DNA from: Phycisphaeraceae bacterium
GTDB lineage: Bacteria > Planctomycetota > Phycisphaerae > Phycisphaerales > Phycisphaeraceae
Assembly (NCBI GenBank): GCA_020849625.1
Contig: JADLFV010000054.1
Location: forward strand, 1 to 49,131
Direction: 5' to 3'
Length of the DNA: 49,131 nucleotides
Shown here piece after piece: positions 17,683 through 27,411 of this stretch (positions are counted from its first letter, which is position 1; the number at the start of each line of letters is the position of its first letter). A program made the translations under genes and the position numbers. Under the pieces are notes generated by a model. That model was not told the origin of the DNA, searched no databases, and saw nothing but the letters and a program-made list of their open reading frames with translations.

Positions 17683-19308
17683 CTACTCCCACTCGATTGT
17701 CGCCGGCGGCTTGCTTGAGATGTCGTACACCACGCGGTTGACGCCGCGGACTTCGTTGATGATGCGGTTGCTGATGACAGCCAGCACATCGTAGGGAATG
17801 CGGGCCCAGTCGGCGGTCATGAAGTCCTGCGTTTCCACCGCCCGGATGGCGACCACCTGCTCGTGCGTCCGGCCGTCGCCCATCACGCCCACCGCTTTGA
17901 CCGGCAGCAGCACCGCGAAAACCTGGGCGGTCTTGCGATAGAGGTTGGCACTGACGATCTCCTCCAGCAGGATTTCATCGCATTCGCGCAGCAGGTCGAG
18001 TTGCTCGCGCGTCACTTCGCCCAGCACGCGCACGGCCAGGCCGGGGCCGGGGAAGGGGTGGCGCCAGATCAATTGTTCGGGCAGACCGAGCACTTCGCCG
18101 AGCTTGCGGACCTCATCCTTGAAGAGATTGCGCAGGGGTTCGATGAGTTTGAAGCCCAGTTCCGCGGGCAGGCCGCCGACGTTGTGGTGGAGTTTGATGT
18201 TGGCCGCCGCGCCGCTGTAGCCGTGGCCGGACTCGATGACGTCGGGGTAGAGCGTGCCCTGGGCGAGGTATTTAATTTCGAATTTCGAATTTCGAATTTC
18301 GAATTTGATTTCTTCTGCTGCCTGCTTGAAGACTTCGATGAAGCGGTGGCCGATGCGGGTGCGTTTTTCCTGGGGTTCGGTGATGCCTGCAAGGTCTGCC
18401 AGAAACTCGGCTGAGGCATCGACCACGCGCAGGTCGATGTCGAAGTGGCCGCGGAAGACCTGTTCGACGAGCGTGCGTTCGTTCTTGCGCAGCAGGCCGT
18501 TGTCCACGAAGACGCAGGTCAGTTGTTTGCCGATGGCCTTGTGCAGCAGGGCAGCGACCACGGAGGAATCGACGCCGCCGGAGAGGCCCAGCAGCACGTG
18601 ATCGTCGCCGACCAGGTTGGCGACGCGGGCCGCTTCGCTTTCCAGGAAGTTGGTCATGCGCCACGAGCCGTCGCACTGGCAGATGCGGAACAGGAAGTTG
18701 GTGAGAATGTCCTGGCCGTGCGGGGTGTGCGTGACTTCGGGATGGAACTGCACGCCGTAGAACGGCCGGGTCTTGTGCTTGACGGCGGCAACGGGACAGG
18801 TGGGTGTGGCGGCCAGCGGCACGAAATCGCCAGGCAACTGCTGCACCTGGTCGCCGTGACTCATCCACACCGTGGTGTGATCGGGCACCCCCGGAAGCAA
18901 TTCTCCTGCGTCGAGAACGTGCAATGTCGTGCGGCCATACTCGCGGGCGGCGGCGTTTTTCACTTGGGCGCCGAGCAACTGGCAGCCCACCTGCATGCCG
19001 TAACAGATGCCCAGCACGGGCACCCCCGGAAGTGCATCGAGCAGGCCCGGGGCGAGCGTGGGCGCATCTTTTTCATAGACGCTGCTGGGACCGCCCGAGA
19101 GGATGATGCCGCGCGGCTCGAGGGCTTTGAGTTGTTCAGCACTCACATTGGGCCCGACCAGCAGCGAATACACCCCCGCTTCGCGCACGCGGCGGGCGAT
19201 CAGTTGCACGTACTGCGAGCCGAAATCGACGATGGGCACCACCTGTCCGCGCACGTTGGGCGGAAGGTCGGCAAAGACGGTGTCAGGGGCCTGCTGGATA
19301 GCGGTCAT
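17683..19308 (-). CDS. guaA: GMP synthase (glutamine-hydrolysing) with a repeat-derived insert
   Basis: The 541-residue enzyme converts XMP to GMP. The start at 19308 has an AGAGGA ribosome site eight bases upstream. The class I amidotransferase domain shows GICYGMQ (nucleophile Cys) and [10 protein letters not shown] (His, Glu); the ATP pyrophosphatase has [11 protein letters not shown]. The C-terminal dimer domain ends KPPATIEWE. Between EVFKQAAEE and [15 protein letters not shown] there are about ten extra residues, [11 protein letters not shown], encoded by an AATTTCG heptad array (18274-18306). CCCCCGGAAG occurs at 18888-18897 and 19023-19033. Confidence 0.97.
   Translation of the reverse strand: MTAIQQAPDTVFADLPPNVRGQVVPIVDFGSQYVQLIARRVREAGVYSLLVGPNVSAEQLKALEPRGIILSGGPSSVYEKDAPTLAPGLLDALPGVPVLGICYGMQVGCQLLGAQVKNAAAREYGRTTLHVLDAGELLPGVPDHTTVWMSHGDQVQQLPGDFVPLAATPTCPVAAVKHKTRPFYGVQFHPEVTHTPHGQDILTNFLFRICQCDGSWRMTNFLESEAARVANLVGDDHVLLGLSGGVDSSVVAALLHKAIGKQLTCVFVDNGLLRKNERTLVEQVFRGHFDIDLRVVDASAEFLADLAGITEPQEKRTRIGHRFIEVFKQAAEEIKFEIRNSKFEIKYLAQGTLYPDVIESGHGYSGAAANIKLHHNVGGLPAELGFKLIEPLRNLFKDEVRKLGEVLGLPEQLIWRHPFPGPGLAVRVLGEVTREQLDLLRECDEILLEEIVSANLYRKTAQVFAVLLPVKAVGVMGDGRTHEQVVAIRAVETQDFMTADWARIPYDVLAVISNRIINEVRGVNRVVYDISSKPPATIEWE
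18274..18306. repeat. AATTTCG heptad array inside guaA
   Basis: Four perfect AATTTCG units (18274-18301) are followed by a partial one. On the coding strand they give KFEIRNS repeated with a seven-residue period. The frame is kept. Related TTCGAA-type DNA occurs at 42829-42950. Confidence 0.92.
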
Positions 19309-19363
19309 GCGCGAATCCTCTGGGAAACGGGCCATGATAGCAGGGCCGCCGTAAAATGGCCGT

Positions 19364-20125
19364 ATGACGATCGCTGCCGCGTTGATCCTACTGCTGCTTC
19401 CGGGAGCCGTGCCGCCGCTGAGCGACGCCCAGCGGGCGCAGTTGGATGACGCGGTCGATCGCGGCTACGTCGATGAGCCTGCGTTGTACCCGCTGCTGGA
19501 AAACGCGCTGACCTGGCCTGCGGACGACGAGGTCGGCGCGGTCGTGCCTGATTACAAAACCATCTACCAGCAACCAGCCACCGAGCGCGGCAAGCTGTTC
19601 CTGATCGAAGGCGTGCTGCTGCGCACCCGTCGCCTGGAACTGACCCAGCGCGGCGACTGGGGCGATGCGGTCACCGAGCTTGCCCTCAAGGCGCCGGGGC
19701 AGGACGAAGCGGTCGTGGTCCTGCTGGCCGACCCACAGAACCGCTGGAGCATCAACGCCCGCAGCCAATCCGTGCGTGTGGCCGCCCGTTTTTACAAAAT
19801 CTGGTCCGACACCGATCAGCACGGCCAAGCGACCAATTACCTGCTGTTCATAGCCCATCAGCCGAAGATAGCAGCGATCGACAATCCTGCAGCCGCGCCG
19901 CGCAACGGCATCTTCATCACGTTGGCAATCCTGACGCTGCTGTTGTTCCTGTGGAGCTATTTTCGCGGTAAAGCCCGCCACGGTGCGGTGCGAACTCGAA
20001 CGTCGGGCCGATCCTCACAGGAGACGGCCGAACTGTTGCAGGAGAGCGAACACCTGCCCGCCGACCCCGCTGATGCGCTGGCGGAGATGGACAACCGGCA
20101 TCAGCGCGATGATGCCGACAACTGA
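19364..20125 (+). CDS. Membrane-anchored protein of unknown function
   Basis: The 253-residue protein has an N-terminal signal or anchor ([17 protein letters not shown]), a soluble region of about 150 residues and one membrane helix near residue 185-205 ([17 protein letters not shown]), with a charged acidic tail ([24 protein letters not shown]). I know no family. TAAAAT at 19352-19357 lies six bases before the ATG, which suggests a leaderless mRNA. It diverges from guaA with 55 bp between starts. Its 3' end overlaps the end of the converging hydrolase gene by 25 bp. Confidence 0.75.
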   Translation: MTIAAALILLLLPGAVPPLSDAQRAQLDDAVDRGYVDEPALYPLLENALTWPADDEVGAVVPDYKTIYQQPATERGKLFLIEGVLLRTRRLELTQRGDWGDAVTELALKAPGQDEAVVVLLADPQNRWSINARSQSVRVAARFYKIWSDTDQHGQATNYLLFIAHQPKIAAIDNPAAAPRNGIFITLAILTLLLFLWSYFRGKARHGAVRTRTSGRSSQETAELLQESEHLPADPADALAEMDNRHQRDDADN

Positions 20126-20736
20126 TCGCGCAGGCGCTTCAACGCTATGGCGATCGGTGCGGGATGGCTCATCGCCAGCATGTGGCCGGCATCTTCGAAC
20201 ACATGGCAATCACACTTTGGACATTTGATCAAGCGATCGCGCCGGCCGTGAAAGCGCACGATCAACTGATCCTTGCCCTGATACCCCGGCCAGTGCGGCA
20301 GGTACGCGCTCATGACCCGGATGAATCGTGGATCAGCATCGTGAAACATCCTCAGCAGCAAGGCGTCGCCCCCGGCTGCGATATTCCTCGCCAGTCCCCA
20401 CGGAACCATGCTGGAAAATCGCGCCAGCACCCGCAACACCAGCGATACCTCGTTCGCCTTCAGCGCACTTCCCAGCAACACCACCGCCCGCGGCCGAACC
20501 TGCTGTGCGATTTCCAGCGCGATCATGCCCCCCAGCGAAGAGCCCACCAGCACGTCGTTTTCCGTCACGCCCTGTTCAGCCATGATCCGCCGGGCCACCT
20601 GCAAGATCGTGCGTTCACCGGACCACGCCGACCAGTTCACGCACATCACCGGCCAATCAAGCTGCGCCACCAGCGCGTCATACATCCGCGCATCAGCGCC
20701 CATGCCGGGCAGCAACAACCATCGCTCATCAGACAT
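20101..20736 (-). CDS. Alpha/beta hydrolase
   Basis: The 211-residue protein shows LLLPGMGADARMYDAL (oxyanion region), the nucleophile elbow GSSLGG and a late catalytic histidine in EDAGHMLAMSHP. The acid is probably in the strand before it. I chose the ATG at 20736 (MSDERWLLLPG); an upstream ATG at 20790 would overlap the aroB start region. The substrate is unknown. It diverges from aroB. Confidence 0.85.
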   Translation of the reverse strand: MSDERWLLLPGMGADARMYDALVAQLDWPVMCVNWSAWSGERTILQVARRIMAEQGVTENDVLVGSSLGGMIALEIAQQVRPRAVVLLGSALKANEVSLVLRVLARFSSMVPWGLARNIAAGGDALLLRMFHDADPRFIRVMSAYLPHWPGYQGKDQLIVRFHGRRDRLIKCPKCDCHVFEDAGHMLAMSHPAPIAIALKRLRDQLSASSR

Positions 20737-20782
20737 CACCCCATTGTGCCAGATCGGCTGCGGATCGCTATCCTGTTGCCTC

Positions 20783-21907
20783 ATGGCCACCGTCGATCTG
20801 ATTCTGCCGCAACATCGTTACGTCATCGAGATCACCCCCGGAAGTTTAAGCTGGCTCGGTGAGCGGCTGCGTGCCGTCGCTGCGCATCAGCGGGCGGCGA
20901 TCATCGTCGATGAAACGCTCACCGACACCTACGGCAAAACCGCTCGCCTCAGCCTCAAGGAAGCCGGTTATGCCGTCACCTGCACCACCATGACCAGCAC
21001 GGAGCGCCACAAATCGCTCGACACCGTGCGCACGCTCTACGATCACCTGCTGCTGGATCGGCTGGAGCGTAAAAGCCCGGTGATTGCCCTGGGCGGCGGC
21101 GTGGTGGGCGACGTGGCGGGCTTCGTGGCGGCCACGTACCTGCGCGGCGTGCCGTTCGTGCAGTGCCCCACCACGTTGCTGGCCATGGTCGATGCCTCGG
21201 TCGGCGGCAAGGTCGGCGTCAACGTGCCGCAGGGCAAGAACCTGATCGGCGCGTTCCATCAGCCGCGACTGGTTCTGTGCGACACGGATACATTGAAAAG
21301 CCTTCCGGGGCGCGAGCTGCGTTGCGGCCTGGCTGAGTGCGTCAAGCACGGCGTCATCCGCTCCCCCCGGAAGTTTGAGTGGCTGGAAAAACACCTCGAC
21401 AACGTGCTGGCCCTGGACGCCAAAGCCCTGGTCGAGCTGGTTCACTGGAACGTGCAGATCAAGGCCAAGGTGGTGATGGCCGACGAGAAGGAAGCCGGCG
21501 AGCGGGCCCATCTGAACTTCGGGCACACGTTCGCCCACGCCATCGAAGCGGCCACCAGTCACCTAAGCAGCGGCGATGAGGATGAAGCCAGCGGCGCGTA
21601 TCACCACGGCGAAGCGGTGTCGCTGGGCATGGTGGCTGCCACGCGCCTGGCGGTGGATGCGGGTCAATGTCCCGGTGAAGTGCTCGAACGATTGATCGCG
21701 CTGCTGGATCGCATCGGCCTGCCCACCGCTGCCACCCCCGGAAGACTGCACGAAGCGGCGGCGCTGATCGAGTTGATGCGCATGGACAAGAAGGTGGCTG
21801 GTGGACGCATTCGCCTGGTGCTGCCGCGGGAGTTGGGCAAGGTGACGGTGACCGACGAAGCGACCGATGCCCAGATCGCCGCGGCGTGGAAGTCGCTGGC
21901 CGGGTGA
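20783..21907 (+). CDS. aroB: 3-dehydroquinate synthase
   Basis: The 374-residue enzyme is the second step of the shikimate pathway. Visible motifs are ALGGGVVGDVAGFVAATYLRG, PTTLLAMVDASVGGKVGVN, KNLIGAFHQP and the zinc ligands in HLNFGHTFAHAIE and YHHGEAVSLGM. Length is typical. TATCCT lies eight bases before the ATG and no ribosome site is present. Three CCCCCGGAAG decamers fall within the gene (20835, 21364, 21735), giving TPGS, SPRK and TPGR in different frames. aroC is 4 kb downstream on the same strand. Confidence 0.97.
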   Translation: MATVDLILPQHRYVIEITPGSLSWLGERLRAVAAHQRAAIIVDETLTDTYGKTARLSLKEAGYAVTCTTMTSTERHKSLDTVRTLYDHLLLDRLERKSPVIALGGGVVGDVAGFVAATYLRGVPFVQCPTTLLAMVDASVGGKVGVNVPQGKNLIGAFHQPRLVLCDTDTLKSLPGRELRCGLAECVKHGVIRSPRKFEWLEKHLDNVLALDAKALVELVHWNVQIKAKVVMADEKEAGERAHLNFGHTFAHAIEAATSHLSSGDEDEASGAYHHGEAVSLGMVAATRLAVDAGQCPGEVLERLIALLDRIGLPTAATPGRLHEAAALIELMRMDKKVAGGRIRLVLPRELGKVTVTDEATDAQIAAAWKSLAG

Positions 21908-21931
21908 TTCATCAACGTTGTCGCGATCCGA

Positions 21932-22309
21932 TTACTTGACCAGGCGCAGGGCGAACGGGTAGCGATAGGCGACGCCCTCGTTGGCCTTCATGGTGGCGAT
22001 GATGCAGAACACCAGGTTGAGGATGACCACCGCGGGGAACAGGACGCACCCGATGAACACAAAGATCGACAGCCAGGAGACGATGTACGCCAGGAACATC
22101 GTGATCTGGAAGTTCAGCGCCTCTTTGCCCTGATCGTTCACGAACGGCATCTCATCCTTCTTGATCAGCCAGATGATCAGCGGGCCGAGGAACCCGGTGA
22201 AGATCGCCAGGAGGTGGCAGAGCATGGCCATGGTGCGTGCATCCTTGGGCACGTCACCGGCCGGGCTGCTTTCCGGAGCGGGGGGCGGGGTCATGTTTTC
22301 ATCCGACAT
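21932..22309 (-). CDS. DUF4870-type small membrane protein
   Basis: The 125-residue protein has a proline-rich N-terminus and three or four membrane helices (AMLCHLLAIFTGFLGPLIIWLI; QITMFLAYIVSWLSIFVFIG; FPAVVILNLVFCIIATM) with the family signature KKDEMPFVNDQGKEALNFQ. An AGGAG ribosome site precedes the ATG. The function of this family is not known; a distant link to Tic20 has been proposed. Confidence 0.88.
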   Translation of the reverse strand: MSDENMTPPPAPESSPAGDVPKDARTMAMLCHLLAIFTGFLGPLIIWLIKKDEMPFVNDQGKEALNFQITMFLAYIVSWLSIFVFIGCVLFPAVVILNLVFCIIATMKANEGVAYRYPFALRLVK

Positions 22310-22436
22310 GGCGCGTCTCCTTTACTGGAGCATGTGAAGTTCAAGGTGATCACGGCAATCCGGTACGATGGGACCCTATCAGTATTCCCACCGTAAACGT
22401 TTCGTCAAGCCCCTGCCTGCAACGTAAAATAATCTG

Positions 22437-22913
22437 ATGCGACTGACCCGCCGCCATGACGACGAGGTGCGCCTCGAACTGACGCCCCTGATTGACGTGG
22501 TTTTCCTGCTGCTGACCTTCTTCATCTTCAGCCTGGTGGTCATGGTCCGCGCCAACCTGCTGCCAGTGGAGTTGATCGGCATCGGTTCGGGTGAGCCGGC
22601 CGCCGGAGAACCGCTGCAGGCGGTCACCATCGACCGCGACGGCCGCTATTTCCTCAACCAGCAGCCCATCGAGCCAGACGCCCTGCGCGCTCGCCTGGAA
22701 GAACTGGCCGGCCAGGAAAAACCGCCCCGCCTCTACGTCGGCATCGAATCCACCAGCTCCATCGATCGCGGCCCCCTGCTGCTGCAACTGATCGAGCTGG
22801 CCAGACAGGCCGGCCTGGACGATCTGGCTTTCATCGGGCCGCCCCCGGAAGGAATGAAGGCGGAAGGCGGAGGGCGGAAGGCGGAGCCCAACAACACGGA
22901 GAACTCACCATGA
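22437..22913 (+). CDS. ExbD/TolR family protein
   Basis: The 158-residue protein has a short cytoplasmic start, one membrane helix beginning with the proton-path aspartate (LTPLIDVVFLLLTFFIF) and a periplasmic domain. It would couple proton flow to an outer partner together with an ExbB-like protein, but no exbB gene is in the window. TAAAAT lies six bases before the ATG. The last 25 residues come partly from a heptad array (22859-22886: GGCGGAA and GGCGGAG alternating), and a CCCCCGGAAG lies just before it. The stop overlaps the next start (ATGA). Confidence 0.9.
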   Translation: MRLTRRHDDEVRLELTPLIDVVFLLLTFFIFSLVVMVRANLLPVELIGIGSGEPAAGEPLQAVTIDRDGRYFLNQQPIEPDALRARLEELAGQEKPPRLYVGIESTSSIDRGPLLLQLIELARQAGLDDLAFIGPPPEGMKAEGGGRKAEPNNTENSP

Positions 22914-24256
22914 CACGTCGTGCATTACAACTTCTGCTGACGGCTCTTGTGTGCCAACTCACCGTGGGCCCGCTGTCCGCCCAGCCGGTGCGGCTGATCT
23001 ATGACACGGACTTCCAGAGCGATTGCGATGACGCCGGGGCGCTGGCCATGCTGCACATCCTGGCTGACCGCGGCGAGGTGGAGCTGCTGGCGGTGATGAC
23101 CAGCGCCACCGGCCCGCAGATCGCACCGGCCACCAGCGCCTTTAATCACTTCTATCACCGCCGCGCCATCCCCATCGGTGACATGAAATACAGCCCCGAG
23201 CAGTTCTTTCGAGGCAGCGATCGCTACACAGCCACCATCGCCGCCGAGTTTCCGCATGACCTGGCTGGTGAAGATGACGCTCCTTCGGCCGTGGCGCTTT
23301 ACCGTGAAATCCTAAGTGCCCAGCCCGATCACAGCGTCGTGCTGCTGACCGTGGGCTTCACGCGCAACATCGCCGACCTGCTGGCCAGCGAGCCTGACCA
23401 GTTCAGCCCGGACACCGGCGTCGATCTGGTGAGCAAAAAAGTCATCCGCTACGTCTCGATGGGTGGTGAGTTCAGTCATGACACGCCCGAAGCCCCCACC
23501 CGCGATCGCTTCAACTGGAAACACGACCTCAAGGAACCATATGCCGCGATCCGTGAAATCCTCGACCTCTGGCCCAGTGAAGTTCCGTTGATTTCTTCGG
23601 GCTGGACGGTGGGTGATGAGGGCGCGTTCGATCCCGCTTTCAAATCGGTCTGGGCCGGTGAGGGAACGCGGAACCTGCCGCAGGAGCACATTCTTCGCCG
23701 CGCGTATGAGCTGTGGTTCGAGGGCAAGGAGAACTGGAACCGCCACTGCAACGATCAATGCGCCACGCTGTATGCCGTGCGCGGCCCGGGCCCGGACTTC
23801 ATCGAGCACCTGGACGGTGACATCGACGTGGCGCCCGACGGCGCCGACACCTGGACCGCGCAGCGCGACCTCAACCAGGGCTACATCGTCAAGGCCCGCG
23901 ACGCCGATCTGCTCTCAACTGAGATCGAACAATTGATGCTCGCTGATCCCGCGGCGGCCGACACCACCCCGCCCTCGTCGCCGAACACGGTCACCGTCGC
24001 AACGCTCCCCGATGATCCTGCGACAGTGCGCCTGAGCTGGTTGCCGGCCACGGACGCGGATGTCGGCAGTTGGGTCGTCGCCTACCGCGTCTACCGCGAC
24101 GGGCAATACGTGGGCGCCGCGGCCGGGACGCAATATTTCGACCATCCCCCGACAGGGTCGCACCGGCTCTACGAAGTCGCGGCCGTGAATGCCGCGGGTT
24201 TGGAAAGCACACGCGCGCCCACCTTGATCCAGATGGCCGAGCCCCAATCACCATGA
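22910..24256 (+). CDS. Secreted nucleoside hydrolase-like protein with fibronectin type III tail
   Basis: The 448-residue protein has a signal peptide (to about residue 24) and an inosine-uridine nucleoside hydrolase domain with the calcium-binding cluster YDTDFQSDCDDAGAL (residues 31-45). The family normally carries N-terminal DxDxxxDD, which is present. The last 100 residues (from TTPPSSPNTVTV) resemble a fibronectin type III domain. The export signal and the overlaps on both sides (ATGA with ExbD and with the TonB-like gene) suggest a role at the cell envelope, perhaps in purine salvage. Confidence 0.85.
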   Translation: MTRRALQLLLTALVCQLTVGPLSAQPVRLIYDTDFQSDCDDAGALAMLHILADRGEVELLAVMTSATGPQIAPATSAFNHFYHRRAIPIGDMKYSPEQFFRGSDRYTATIAAEFPHDLAGEDDAPSAVALYREILSAQPDHSVVLLTVGFTRNIADLLASEPDQFSPDTGVDLVSKKVIRYVSMGGEFSHDTPEAPTRDRFNWKHDLKEPYAAIREILDLWPSEVPLISSGWTVGDEGAFDPAFKSVWAGEGTRNLPQEHILRRAYELWFEGKENWNRHCNDQCATLYAVRGPGPDFIEHLDGDIDVAPDGADTWTAQRDLNQGYIVKARDADLLSTEIEQLMLADPAAADTTPPSSPNTVTVATLPDDPATVRLSWLPATDADVGSWVVAYRVYRDGQYVGAAAGTQYFDHPPTGSHRLYEVAAVNAAGLESTRAPTLIQMAEPQSP

Positions 24257-25506
24257 CGGACCGACGTGACAACCCGCTGCCGCTGATCCTCGGGCTGATG
24301 CTGGCGGTGATCGTTCACCTGACCGCGGCTTCACCGGCGTGGGTCTGGCTCAACCGCACGCGCAGCCTCACCGCGCCGCCCGACCTGCGCATCGAGAACG
24401 TGGTGGTGCCCGACAACGTGCTGCTGCTGGATGCTGACAACGACGTCAGCTTCGACGTGGTCAACCGCGGCGGGCAGTTCACCGGGGACTTGCTTTGGCG
24501 CGACCGCGTCTATTACTCGGCCGACGATCAGCTCGATGCGGATGACACGCTGCTGATCGACGCGGCGCGTGTCGAGCCGTTGGCGCCGGGGCAGCGCTAT
24601 CGCAGCGCCGGGCACAACGCACGCCTGGCTGCGCAGGTTGAGCTGCCGTTCTATCTGATCTTCGTCACCGATGCAGACAACGCGATCGAGGAGCGCTGGC
24701 ACGAGGACAACAACGTATATGTCCGCCGCTTTGAAGCGCCGGTTGAGCCGCAGCCGCGCGAACTGGCGGTGGGCAGGCCGGACGCCCCGCAGCGGGTGAC
24801 CGTGGCCTGGATCAGTCACGAGGATTTTCAGAAACTGGTCGCCCCGCCCAGCATCACCGAGCAACCCGCGCTGCAAAATGTCGCGGAACCCATTCCGGGG
24901 GCGCCCCTGGAGTTGAACCCCGCGCCCCCACAAATGGCCACGAACCAGGAGCAGGCGGTGTCCGAAGCGGAAAGCGGCGGCAGCCTGGCCGATGCGCCCG
25001 TCGTCGCGCCGCAACCCAATCCCGGCCCACTGGCTGAGCTGCCCACGCGACCGGGTCATCCCGACCTGCAGAACGCGCCCGGCGAAGGCGACTCCAGCGC
25101 CACCGCTTCCGCTCAGTCCGCAGCCGAGGACGCCACGCCCACCTCCGTACCGCGCGATGAGGCCCAGTCTGATCCCGTGCTGCGCACCGAAGAGGTGGAT
25201 GTGCATCCCCTGGCCAGCGGTTCCGTGCTGGTGGGCAAGGGCATCACGGTCAAACCCGCCCGCCCCTATTTCAGCCCCGCGGTCCGCTTCGCTGCGGTGG
25301 CCGACAATCCCAAAGCGGATATCACCTTCGACCGCAGCGGCAAGGTCATCGACGCCAAACTGACCCAAAGCTCCGGCACGGACAGCATCGACGCCCCCAT
25401 CCTGCGCAGTCTCTATCAATGGAAAGCCAGCGGCGAACAGATCGACGCGCTCGGCGACAAGGGCAAACTCATCATGCCCGTCAACCTGATCCTGATCGAG
25501 CGTTGA
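24253..25506 (+). CDS. TonB-like membrane protein with CARDB-like domain
   Basis: The 417-residue protein has one N-terminal membrane helix (LPLILGLMLAVIVHLTAAS), an immunoglobulin-like part resembling CARDB (PDLRIENVVVPDNVLLL to ADNAIEERWHEDNN), a long proline- and alanine-rich linker (about 215-330) and a C-terminal domain of about 75 residues that looks like TonB C-terminal folds (ADITFDRSGKVIDAKLTQSSG). Starting four bases before the upstream stop, it belongs to one operon with the ExbD and hydrolase genes. It is probably the energy-transmitting partner. A pair of CCCCCGGAA motifs follows the stop. Confidence 0.75.
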   Translation: MTDRRDNPLPLILGLMLAVIVHLTAASPAWVWLNRTRSLTAPPDLRIENVVVPDNVLLLDADNDVSFDVVNRGGQFTGDLLWRDRVYYSADDQLDADDTLLIDAARVEPLAPGQRYRSAGHNARLAAQVELPFYLIFVTDADNAIEERWHEDNNVYVRRFEAPVEPQPRELAVGRPDAPQRVTVAWISHEDFQKLVAPPSITEQPALQNVAEPIPGAPLELNPAPPQMATNQEQAVSEAESGGSLADAPVVAPQPNPGPLAELPTRPGHPDLQNAPGEGDSSATASAQSAAEDATPTSVPRDEAQSDPVLRTEEVDVHPLASGSVLVGKGITVKPARPYFSPAVRFAAVADNPKADITFDRSGKVIDAKLTQSSGTDSIDAPILRSLYQWKASGEQIDALGDKGKLIMPVNLILIER

Positions 25507-25585
25507 CCCCCGCCCCCGGAATCACCCCCGGAAGCGCCCCAGGCTGCTCCACTTCAGTGAAGCGTGCCTCGCCTACAATCCCCCC

Positions 25586-25915
25586 ATGCAACGCCAGGAA
25601 CCCGAAGGCATCGTCATCAGTTGCGACTTCTGCGCCACCGACTGGGACCAGGTGCGTCCGATGATCGAGGGTCATCGCGGCTCGGTGCTGTGCCTGGATT
25701 GTCTGAGGCAGGCGCTCGACCAGACTGCCCCCGCTGCGCAGGATTTCGACTGCACGCTCTGCCTCCAGCATCGCCCCGCCGGCCGCAAGCACTGGCAGCG
25801 CGACAAGGCGGCCGTGTGCTACGACTGCATCCGTCTGGCCGCCAAGACCTTCCACAAAGACCCCGACATCGATTTTCGCTGGGACCCTTCGCGCTATCCA
25901 CCCGAACCCAACTGA
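25586..25915 (+). CDS. Small protein with four CxxC motifs
   Basis: The 109-residue protein has four evenly spaced knuckles: CDFC, CLDC, CTLC and CYDC. These would bind two zinc ions or form two treble-clef-like modules. A gap of six bases separates TACAAT (25574-25579) from the ATG, which fits a leaderless transcript. I do not know the family; a ClpX-zinc-finger-like adaptor role is possible but unproven. It sits 80 bp before aroC, with a TACTCCCTA-type short repeat between them. Confidence 0.75.
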   Translation: MQRQEPEGIVISCDFCATDWDQVRPMIEGHRGSVLCLDCLRQALDQTAPAAQDFDCTLCLQHRPAGRKHWQRDKAAVCYDCIRLAAKTFHKDPDIDFRWDPSRYPPEPN

Positions 25916-25994
25916 CTCCCCACGATCCGGTTATCATCTTCAACAGACGACCACAACCCTACTCCCTAACCCCTACTGCCTACTCCCTGCCCCC

Positions 25995-27098
25995 ATGCCC
26001 GGCAACACCTTCGGCCAACTGTTCCGTGTCACCACCGCCGGCGAAAGCCACGGCCCGGGCTACGTCGCCATCGTCGACGGCTGCCCACCCGGCATGGCGC
26101 TATCGGTCGATGACCTGACGCCCGACCTGCAACGACGCCGGCCCGGACAATCGTCCGTCACCACCCAACGCAAAGAGGATGATGCCCCCGAAATCCTCTC
26201 CGGCGTCTTCGAAGGCAAAACCACCGGCACACCCATCGCCATCCTCGTTCGCAACCAGGATCAGCGCTCGCGCGATTACTCCGACATCAAAGACAAATAC
26301 CGCCCCGGCCATGCGGATTACACCTTCGACGCCAAATACGGTTTCCGTGACTACCGTGGCGGCGGGCGATCCTCCGCTCGTGAAACCGCTGTCCGCGTCG
26401 CGGCCGGCGCCGTCGCCAAAAAGCTGCTCCGCCTGCGCCACAACATCCAAATCCTCGGCTACGTCAAACAGATCGGCGACGTGATTGCTGATGTGCCTTC
26501 GCCGGAAAAAGTCACGCTCGAACACGTCGAGTCCAACATCGTCCGCTGCCCCGACCCCCGCAAGGCGCAAGCGATGATCGATCTCATCGAGCAGGTGCGC
26601 AAGCAGCAGGATTCCATCGGCGGCATCGCGGAACTGGTGGCCGTCAACGTGCCCGCCGGCTGGGGCGAGCCGGTGTTCGACAAACTCAAAGCCGACCTGG
26701 GCAAAGCGTTATTCAGCCTGCCCGCCGTGATGGGCGTCGAATACGGCGTCGGCTTCGCCTGCGCCACCCTCCGCGGCACCCAGAACAACGACATCTTCAC
26801 CCGTGGCGAGCACGTTTCAGCGGGCGGGCCTCCGTCCATCACCACCGCCACCAACCGCCATGGCGGCATGCTCGGCGGCATGAGTTCCGGCATGCCCATC
26901 GTCCTGCGCTGCGCCATCAAACCCACCAGCTCCCTCAGCCAGCCGCAACCGACGGTGACCACCGCCGGCGAATCGACGACCATCACCACCAAAGGCCGCC
27001 ACGATCCCTGCCTGCTGCCGCGTTTCGTCCCCATGGGCGAAGCGATGCTGGCGTTGGTGTTGGCCGACCACATGCTGCGCCAGGCGGCGATTTCCTGA
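25995..27098 (+). CDS. aroC: Chorismate synthase
   Basis: The 367-residue enzyme makes chorismate from EPSP, using reduced FMN. Visible family motifs are [20 protein letters not shown] at the start, [48 protein letters not shown] and [21 protein letters not shown] at the end (quoted in part). Length is normal. Immediately before the ATG is a repeat-like run of CCCTACTCCCTA units rather than a ribosome site. The gene is followed by a triply nested repeat. Confidence 0.97.
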   Translation: MPGNTFGQLFRVTTAGESHGPGYVAIVDGCPPGMALSVDDLTPDLQRRRPGQSSVTTQRKEDDAPEILSGVFEGKTTGTPIAILVRNQDQRSRDYSDIKDKYRPGHADYTFDAKYGFRDYRGGGRSSARETAVRVAAGAVAKKLLRLRHNIQILGYVKQIGDVIADVPSPEKVTLEHVESNIVRCPDPRKAQAMIDLIEQVRKQQDSIGGIAELVAVNVPAGWGEPVFDKLKADLGKALFSLPAVMGVEYGVGFACATLRGTQNNDIFTRGEHVSAGGPPSITTATNRHGGMLGGMSSGMPIVLRCAIKPTSSLSQPQPTVTTAGESTTITTKGRHDPCLLPRFVPMGEAMLALVLADHMLRQAAIS

Positions 27099-27103
27099 TC
27101 TTC

Positions 27104-27358
27104 GTGTTGGACAGGATCAGGACAGGAAACAATTTGAACCGCAGAGACGCGGAGGACGCAGAGGAAGGAAAAAACAGAGAAGAAAGGCAGGAAAAACAGA
27201 AACCACAGATTTCGCAGATGACGCAGATTAAGAATCAAAAAAATCTGCGCAATCTGCGTAATCTGCGGTTAGTTTTTCTGCCTTCCTCTGTGTCCTCCGC
27301 GTCTCTGCGGTTCAAATTCAAATCCTGTCGATCCTGTAAATCCTGTCATCCCGTCCAA
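27104..27358. repeat. Triply nested palindromic repeat (family A copy 3)
   Basis: Three palindromes lie one inside another. The outer arms are GGACAGGATCAGGACAGG and CCTGTCGATCCTGTAAATCC. The middle arms are AACCGCAGAGACGCGGAGG (from 27137) and its complement ending GCGTCTCTGCGGTT near 27312. The inner arms are ACCACAGATTTCGCAGATG and CGCAATCTGCGTAATCTGCG. Each pair is a separate repeat family seen elsewhere in bacteria as spurious peptides. It fills the gap between aroC and the GT9 gene. Confidence 0.9.
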
Positions 27359-27411
27359 ATTGATTCACGGTTGTTTCGCCCTTGCATTAGCGCCGGGTAA
27401 CATGGTCTGCC

